Source of the DNA: a virus
Virus record (IMG/VR): IMGVR_UViG_3300045135_001505
Span: 1-34,800 of that record
DNA length: 34,800 nt
Direction: 5' to 3' (one strand)
Shown: positions 31,529 through 34,800 of the stretch, one piece after another
How the letters are laid out: each line of letters opens with the position of its first letter
Position numbering within the stretch: the stretch's first letter is position 1
Program-made: the position numbers and the translations under genes
Notes under the pieces: generated by a model
Seen by the model: the letters and a program-made list of their open reading frames with translations, nothing else
Databases searched by the model: none
What the model was told of the DNA's origin: nothing

Positions 31529-31993
31529 ATGTCTTATAGAGTAAGGCTTACAGGAGATATAAAAACTAAAAGCGAAATTAAAAAATTAAATCCTAATATT
31601 TCGTTACCAAAAACTTGGGGCTTAAATGTTTATGAAGCCTTAGGAATTGATCCAATTTACGACACAAACACTCCTGAGCCGTCTTCAGAAGATAAAGAAG
31701 TAATAAGGAATGGGGTTGAGCAAAATGATGAAGGGAATTGGATTTATGCTTACACTGAAGTAAATAAATATGCTTCTGAAGAAGAAAAAACCATAGCAAT
31801 GGAAGCCGCTGAAAGAGCAAAAGCTCAAGGAATAAGAAATAAAAGAAATGATTTGTTAGCCAAAACAGATTGGATGGGTTTGTCAGACGTTACTATGTCA
31901 ACTGAGTGGGCAACCTACCGGCAAGCACTACGGGATGTTCCTAGTCAAGCAGGATTCCCACACACGATTACTTGGCCTAGTGAGCCTGAGTAG
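31529..31993 (+). CDS. Tail fibre assembly / chaperone-like protein (154 aa)
   Basis: GGAGA precedes the ATG. The N-terminal half is Lys/Pro-rich (LTGDIKTKSEIKKLNPNISL). The C-terminal half has a helix AERAKAQGIRNKRNDLLAKT and then DWMGLSDVTMSTEWATYRQA and LRDVPSQAGFPHTITWP. The RNxLLAxTDW...WxxYRQALRDxPxQ...FP pattern is typical of the DUF4376-like/tail-fibre chaperone end found in many phages. It lies directly after the fibre pair and probably helps fold or attach them. Confidence 0.8.
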   Translation: MSYRVRLTGDIKTKSEIKKLNPNISLPKTWGLNVYEALGIDPIYDTNTPEPSSEDKEVIRNGVEQNDEGNWIYAYTEVNKYASEEEKTIAMEAAERAKAQGIRNKRNDLLAKTDWMGLSDVTMSTEWATYRQALRDVPSQAGFPHTITWPSEPE

Positions 31994-31998
31994 TATGA

Positions 31999-32214
31999 AT
32001 GGTTCACGTTTTTGTATTAATTATGACCATCGAAGGTGTGGAGGTAGCTAACGACTCCTGTCGGGAGGCTATGTGCTTTTTTAATTTAGACACCTGCAAT
32101 AGTTTTGCGGCTAAGTTACGAAGAAGAGGATCTCCAAGTACATCAATTAACATAACGGCTTATTGTAAGCCAATACTTGTAGATCCTAACCAGGACGGTG
32201 TAAAGGTTTACTAA
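31999..32214 (+). CDS. Small cysteine-containing protein (71 aa)
   Basis: A hydrophobic start (MVHVFVLIMTIEGVEV) is followed by a Cys-rich stretch with CREAMCFF and LDTCNSFAAKLRRR, then TAYCKPILVD. Four cysteines in a short chain could form disulfides, but the N-terminus lacks a good signal-peptide cleavage site. The protein resembles small conserved phage proteins whose function I do not know. It ends on the start of the next gene (TAATG) at the head of the membrane cassette. Confidence 0.68.
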   Translation: MVHVFVLIMTIEGVEVANDSCREAMCFFNLDTCNSFAAKLRRRGSPSTSINITAYCKPILVDPNQDGVKVY

Positions 32215-32684
32215 TGGCTGTTGCAGAAATAGGAATGCTTATTGCTGGAGCCAGAAAAGCAGTGCAGTTTTGTGAGGCGGTAGCAGAAGCAAACGGTGAT
32301 TTTCAGCAGTGTGTAGGTAAGATTCAGACCTTTTTTAATTGCGCTGATGCGATTAAAGAAGAAGAAGTAAAAGCGGAAAGCGGCGATTACTTTTCGCGAA
32401 ACAGCCCAGAAGCTGAAGCACTACAGAACTTAAATGCTCGATATCAAATGGAGCAGATGGAAAACCAGCTCCGCACTTTAATTGTGTGGAATATGTCCGA
32501 ACAACATTATAAGGACATGATGCGTGATAGAAAACGCATACGAGAAAGAAGATTAGAAATTGCTAAAGCTAGAGCAGCGAGACGTAAGATTATGATTGAT
32601 GGCACATTTGTATTAGGCTGCGCTATGCTTGGTTTTGGTCTTATTTGGTACACAGCATTTTTGATTATTGGATATGCAGAGTAA
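32214..32684 (+). CDS. Membrane protein with C-terminal anchor (156 aa)
   Basis: The N-terminal half is helical (AEIGMLIAGARKAVQFCEAV; QQCVGKIQTFFNCADAIKEE). A strongly basic helix follows (RDRKRIRERRLEIAKARAARRK), and then a hydrophobic segment at about 128-152 (TFVLGCAMLGFGLIWYTAFLII). One membrane span with a positively charged cytoplasmic face is likely. It shares TAATG junctions with its neighbours in a cassette of membrane genes. A holin-accessory or other lysis role is plausible by position, not shown. Confidence 0.68.
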   Translation: MAVAEIGMLIAGARKAVQFCEAVAEANGDFQQCVGKIQTFFNCADAIKEEEVKAESGDYFSRNSPEAEALQNLNARYQMEQMENQLRTLIVWNMSEQHYKDMMRDRKRIRERRLEIAKARAARRKIMIDGTFVLGCAMLGFGLIWYTAFLIIGYAE

Positions 32685-32905
32685 TGGAATACCAACTTTT
32701 ATTTAACATAATTATTGCGGTTGCTGGGTTTTTAGGCGGCGTATTAGTCAACAGAGTATTTTCTACATTAGATAAAATAAATGACGAGTTAAAGATTATC
32801 CCAGAGAAGTATGTTGCTAAGGATGACTACCGAGAGGACATCCGCGAGATTAAAGAAACCCTTGGCGCAATTTTTAAGAAATTAGATAACAAGGCAGAAA
32901 AATGA
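32684..32905 (+). CDS. Small membrane protein with coiled-coil tail (73 aa)
   Basis: The ATG at 32684 shares a base with the upstream stop. A hydrophobic N-terminal segment (QLLFNIIIAVAGFLGGVLV) is followed by a charged helix (DKINDELKIIPEKYVAKDDY, DIREIKETLGAIFKKLDNK). The topology recalls a short i-spanin or a holin-like protein. It is followed by the lipase gene with a 4-base overlap (ATGA). I favour a lysis-membrane role and cannot choose between the alternatives. Confidence 0.65.
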   Translation: MEYQLLFNIIIAVAGFLGGVLVNRVFSTLDKINDELKIIPEKYVAKDDYREDIREIKETLGAIFKKLDNKAEK

Positions 32906-33588
32906 AGATAGATCCTGTTTTGCTAAATATGGCATGTAGCTGGTCAATAAAGGCTTACAACGACAAAAATAAAAATGCCATCAAAATCGAAAACAAGCTA
33001 ACGGGTGCAACTGCATTTGTTGTTAAACGCAAAACAATAGACGTTATTGTATTTAGAGGCACACAAAAAAAAGTAAACGACATACTGACTGACATGTGTG
33101 TAGTGCCAGTACCTTATGCCGGTAGGCTGTGTCATGGTGGGTTTGTAGCGCAGCATGCCTCAATATGGGGCAAGATTAAAAAGCACTTAGATCCTAAAAA
33201 GCGCACATTGATCTGTGGGCATAGCTTGGGTGGTGCGTTAGCCGAATTATCTGCGGCTAAGTTAAACGGCAAACATGACAATATAAACCTAATAACTTTT
33301 GGCAAACCGAATGTGTTTTTTAAAGGATTTAAACGCCCAATGACATTAGACACACAGATATCGTGTGTACAGGGCAGCGACATGGTGGCTAGAGTCCCAA
33401 GACTTTGTTATGGCCCCTCAATATCTCAAGACATGCTGTATTTCAGCAATACTGGCGGTACGTTTATAAACCCCCAGAAAAGTTTCCGAATAGCGGATCG
33501 TGGCGGTTTGAAAGACCGTGTAACCGATCATTATATGGATGGATATAAAGCATCGTTAACCCGTTTCCTTGAGGAGGAAAACAAATGA
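32902..33588 (+). CDS. Class 3 lipase (alpha/beta hydrolase)
   Basis: The product is 228 residues. The nucleophile elbow GHSLGG is at 106-111 with Ser108. The catalytic Asp lies in GSDMVARVP (Asp160) and His in TDHYMDGY (His210). Other Lipase_3 features are FRGT at 51-54 and HGGF at 78-81. The expected reaction is hydrolysis of ester bonds in glycerolipids or related lipids. There is no signal peptide. It overlaps the small membrane gene and the lipoprotein gene by ATGA, so it belongs to the late membrane cassette. A role in membrane damage at lysis or in altering host lipids is inference. Confidence 0.9.
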   Translation: MKIDPVLLNMACSWSIKAYNDKNKNAIKIENKLTGATAFVVKRKTIDVIVFRGTQKKVNDILTDMCVVPVPYAGRLCHGGFVAQHASIWGKIKKHLDPKKRTLICGHSLGGALAELSAAKLNGKHDNINLITFGKPNVFFKGFKRPMTLDTQISCVQGSDMVARVPRLCYGPSISQDMLYFSNTGGTFINPQKSFRIADRGGLKDRVTDHYMDGYKASLTRFLEEENK

Positions 33589-33815
33589 GATTAGCCGTCA
33601 TACTGTCGTTTATGGTCCTGTCTAGCTGCACATCAGTGCAAGACGTTATAGATAACAAAGAAATCTATTGTAGTCAGTTCTATAAAGGTATTAGGGCAGT
33701 AGGTAGATCTGCTTTGTCGGCTACAGCGGGTGTGGTGGTTCCTGACGTATGTGACACGATTGATGAAATTGTCGCGGAGGAAAACGCTGATAGCGTAGAC
33801 AAAAGCGATAGCTGA
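33585..33815 (+). CDS. Small lipoprotein, possible o-spanin (76 aa)
   Basis: The N-terminus MRLAVILSFMVLSSCTS is a lipoprotein signal with lipobox LSSC and Cys15. The mature part is short and ends acidic (DEIVAEENADSVDKSDS). Outer-membrane spanin subunits are short lipoproteins of this form, and the gene lies beside a small membrane protein and a holin-like gene. It overlaps the lipase stop by ATGA. It lacks the Pro-rich stretch typical of Rz1, so superinfection exclusion or another periplasmic role is possible. Confidence 0.72.
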   Translation: MRLAVILSFMVLSSCTSVQDVIDNKEIYCSQFYKGIRAVGRSALSATAGVVVPDVCDTIDEIVAEENADSVDKSDS

Positions 33816-33851
33816 TTTACGACTGATTATACAACTGGTGTTGTTGTTTAA

Positions 33852-34325
33852 ATGAAACTAGGTGGATTACTAAAGTCCCTTGCTCCAACGATCGCTAGTG
33901 CTGCTGGCGGCCCGATGGCAGGGATGGCTGTTAAGATGGCAGCGCAGAAGCTAGGTATGCCAGAGGCTACTGCTAATGAAATCGAGGATCTTATTGAGCG
34001 AGAACCTGAAAAAGCGGTATTGCTTAAAGAGGCCGATAAAGACTTTAAGAACCGCATCCGTGAAATGGAGATAGATCTTGAATCTTTTAAGACTGAGGTC
34101 GAAGATCGTAAGGATGCTAGATCTAGGTTCTCAGGGGATATAACCCCTAAAGTGTTTTGTATATTAGCGTTGCTGTTATATGGAGCGTATGTAATGGCTG
34201 TAACTATTATGCCGCACGATCAGAACGACGAGACTATCATTAGCCTAGTTCTAGGCCAGTTGAGCGGTATTTTGGGTACTTGTGCTGCGTTTTTCTACGG
34301 CGGCTCTAACGGTAAAGGTAGTTAA
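33852..34325 (+). CDS. Holin-like protein (GTA-type 3TM holin)
   Basis: The product is 157 residues. An amphipathic hydrophobic N-terminus (GGLLKSLAPTIASAAGGPMA) precedes a charged helical middle (DKDFKNRIREMEIDLESFKT). Two transmembrane segments follow at about 99-118 (VFCILALLLYGAYVMAVTIM) and 130-150 (ISLVLGQLSGILGTCAAFFY). This layout resembles Holin_3TM proteins from phages and gene transfer agents. It would open the inner membrane to release the lysozyme encoded near 20.3 kb. It closes the membrane cassette, directly before the giant virion gene. Confidence 0.8.
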   Translation: MKLGGLLKSLAPTIASAAGGPMAGMAVKMAAQKLGMPEATANEIEDLIEREPEKAVLLKEADKDFKNRIREMEIDLESFKTEVEDRKDARSRFSGDITPKVFCILALLLYGAYVMAVTIMPHDQNDETIISLVLGQLSGILGTCAAFFYGGSNGKGS

Positions 34326-34327
34326 GT

Positions 34328-34800
34328 ATGTCTGAACACAGCGGCATTTGGTCTAGATCACCTTTGCATGGTCAGTCTTCTGGGATTGGGTTCTACTCTG
34401 AGGGACTAGCAGGGATATTTAATCAAATTCTGCAAGACAGTGCTGCAAGAGCGTATATGGCAACAGAAGGCATGTATACCGCTACGGAAGCAATGTTTGA
34501 AGATGCTTACCTAGCATTGCGCGATATACAGATGACTGTTCCTGAGCAACAGCAACCTGATGCTATTGCTGAGTTTTTACGAAATACAGGATTTAGCTCT
34601 CATGTTGTAGAGCAAACATTAGGCATACCAAGAGAGTATGTTGATTTTGCATTAGAACAAGCAGGATATGACTATCAAGGTAATCCTTTAAGTGTAGAAA
34701 ATTTAACTCAAAACGAACTTATTACTAACAATTTATTAGATGCTGGTTTCTCTGCTTCTGACGCAAATATGCTTGCTGATGTATTAACAGATGAACCAAC
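34328..34800 (+). CDS. Giant repeat-rich virion protein, N-terminal part (continues at 1)
   Basis: The ATG follows the holin stop by 2 bases, with AAAGGTAG upstream. The frame stays open to the window end and continues in the same frame at position 3. This part encodes the first 157 residues, including the overlap: SGIWSRSPLHGQSSGIGFYS, then a helical stretch with Met/Ala/Thr (DSAARAYMATEGMYTATEAM), QQQPDAIAEFLRNTGF, and a Leu/Asn-rich segment entering the repeated region. Read alone, the rest of the gene looks like a protein starting at an internal Met at position 96. Confidence 0.9.
   Translation, partial: MSEHSGIWSRSPLHGQSSGIGFYSEGLAGIFNQILQDSAARAYMATEGMYTATEAMFEDAYLALRDIQMTVPEQQQPDAIAEFLRNTGFSSHVVEQTLGIPREYVDFALEQAGYDYQGNPLSVENLTQNELITNNLLDAGFSASDANMLADVLTDEP
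34674..34800. repeat. Terminal direct repeat, right copy
   Basis: This is identical to bases 1-127. Removing one copy gives a closed unit of 34,673 bp and a single 1219-residue frame over the junction. Confidence 0.95.

Overview
The window is essentially one complete tailed-phage genome of podovirus layout. The first 127 bases are repeated exactly as the last 127 bases, and one reading frame runs through the junction. The molecule is therefore circular or circularly permuted, with a unit length of 34,673 bp, cut inside a long virion-protein gene. A lipobox protein, a possible spanin pair and an SSB tail ending in FDDDIPF suggest a Gram-negative host. Several small genes resemble conserved families I associate with aquatic phages. 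I cannot name the host.

Layout. A divergent control region (19428-19716) separates two blocks. The rightward late block runs from 19717 to the window end and, across the junction, on to 10452. In order it holds: a small coiled-coil protein, small-terminase candidate, GH24 lysozyme, several small basic proteins, large terminase, portal, two small proteins, scaffold, major capsid protein, two tail-fibre genes, a fibre chaperone, a membrane/lysis cassette (including a class 3 lipase, a lipoprotein and a holin-like protein), a 1219-residue virion protein with alanine-rich and NPNV repeats, head-tail adaptor, tail nozzle-like protein and three large putative internal virion proteins.

The leftward block has two parts. 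Operon A (19427-17374) holds six small genes of unknown function and ends at a rho-independent terminator. Operon B (16428-10439) is a tightly overlapped recombination operon: Sak/DUF1071-like annealing protein, YqaJ exonuclease, SSB, ParB-like protein, C5 methyltransferase-like protein, NinB-like, staphylococcal-type nuclease and NinG-like, plus small unknowns. I see no polymerase, primase, helicase, RNA polymerase, integrase or repressor, so replication probably relies on host machinery with phage recombination functions.

Between operons A and B lies about 0.9 kb without a convincing gene (16429-17335). It holds tandem repeats, two copies of a palindromic element, a pair of ATGTGA/TCACAT palindromes about two helical turns apart and a UUCG-capped hairpin with a competing fold. 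It is the best candidate for a replication origin, a regulatory hub or a structured RNA. The other points most worth a second look are the phage-encoded lipase in the lysis cassette, the NPNV-repeat protein, and several very small genes that gene finders would miss.
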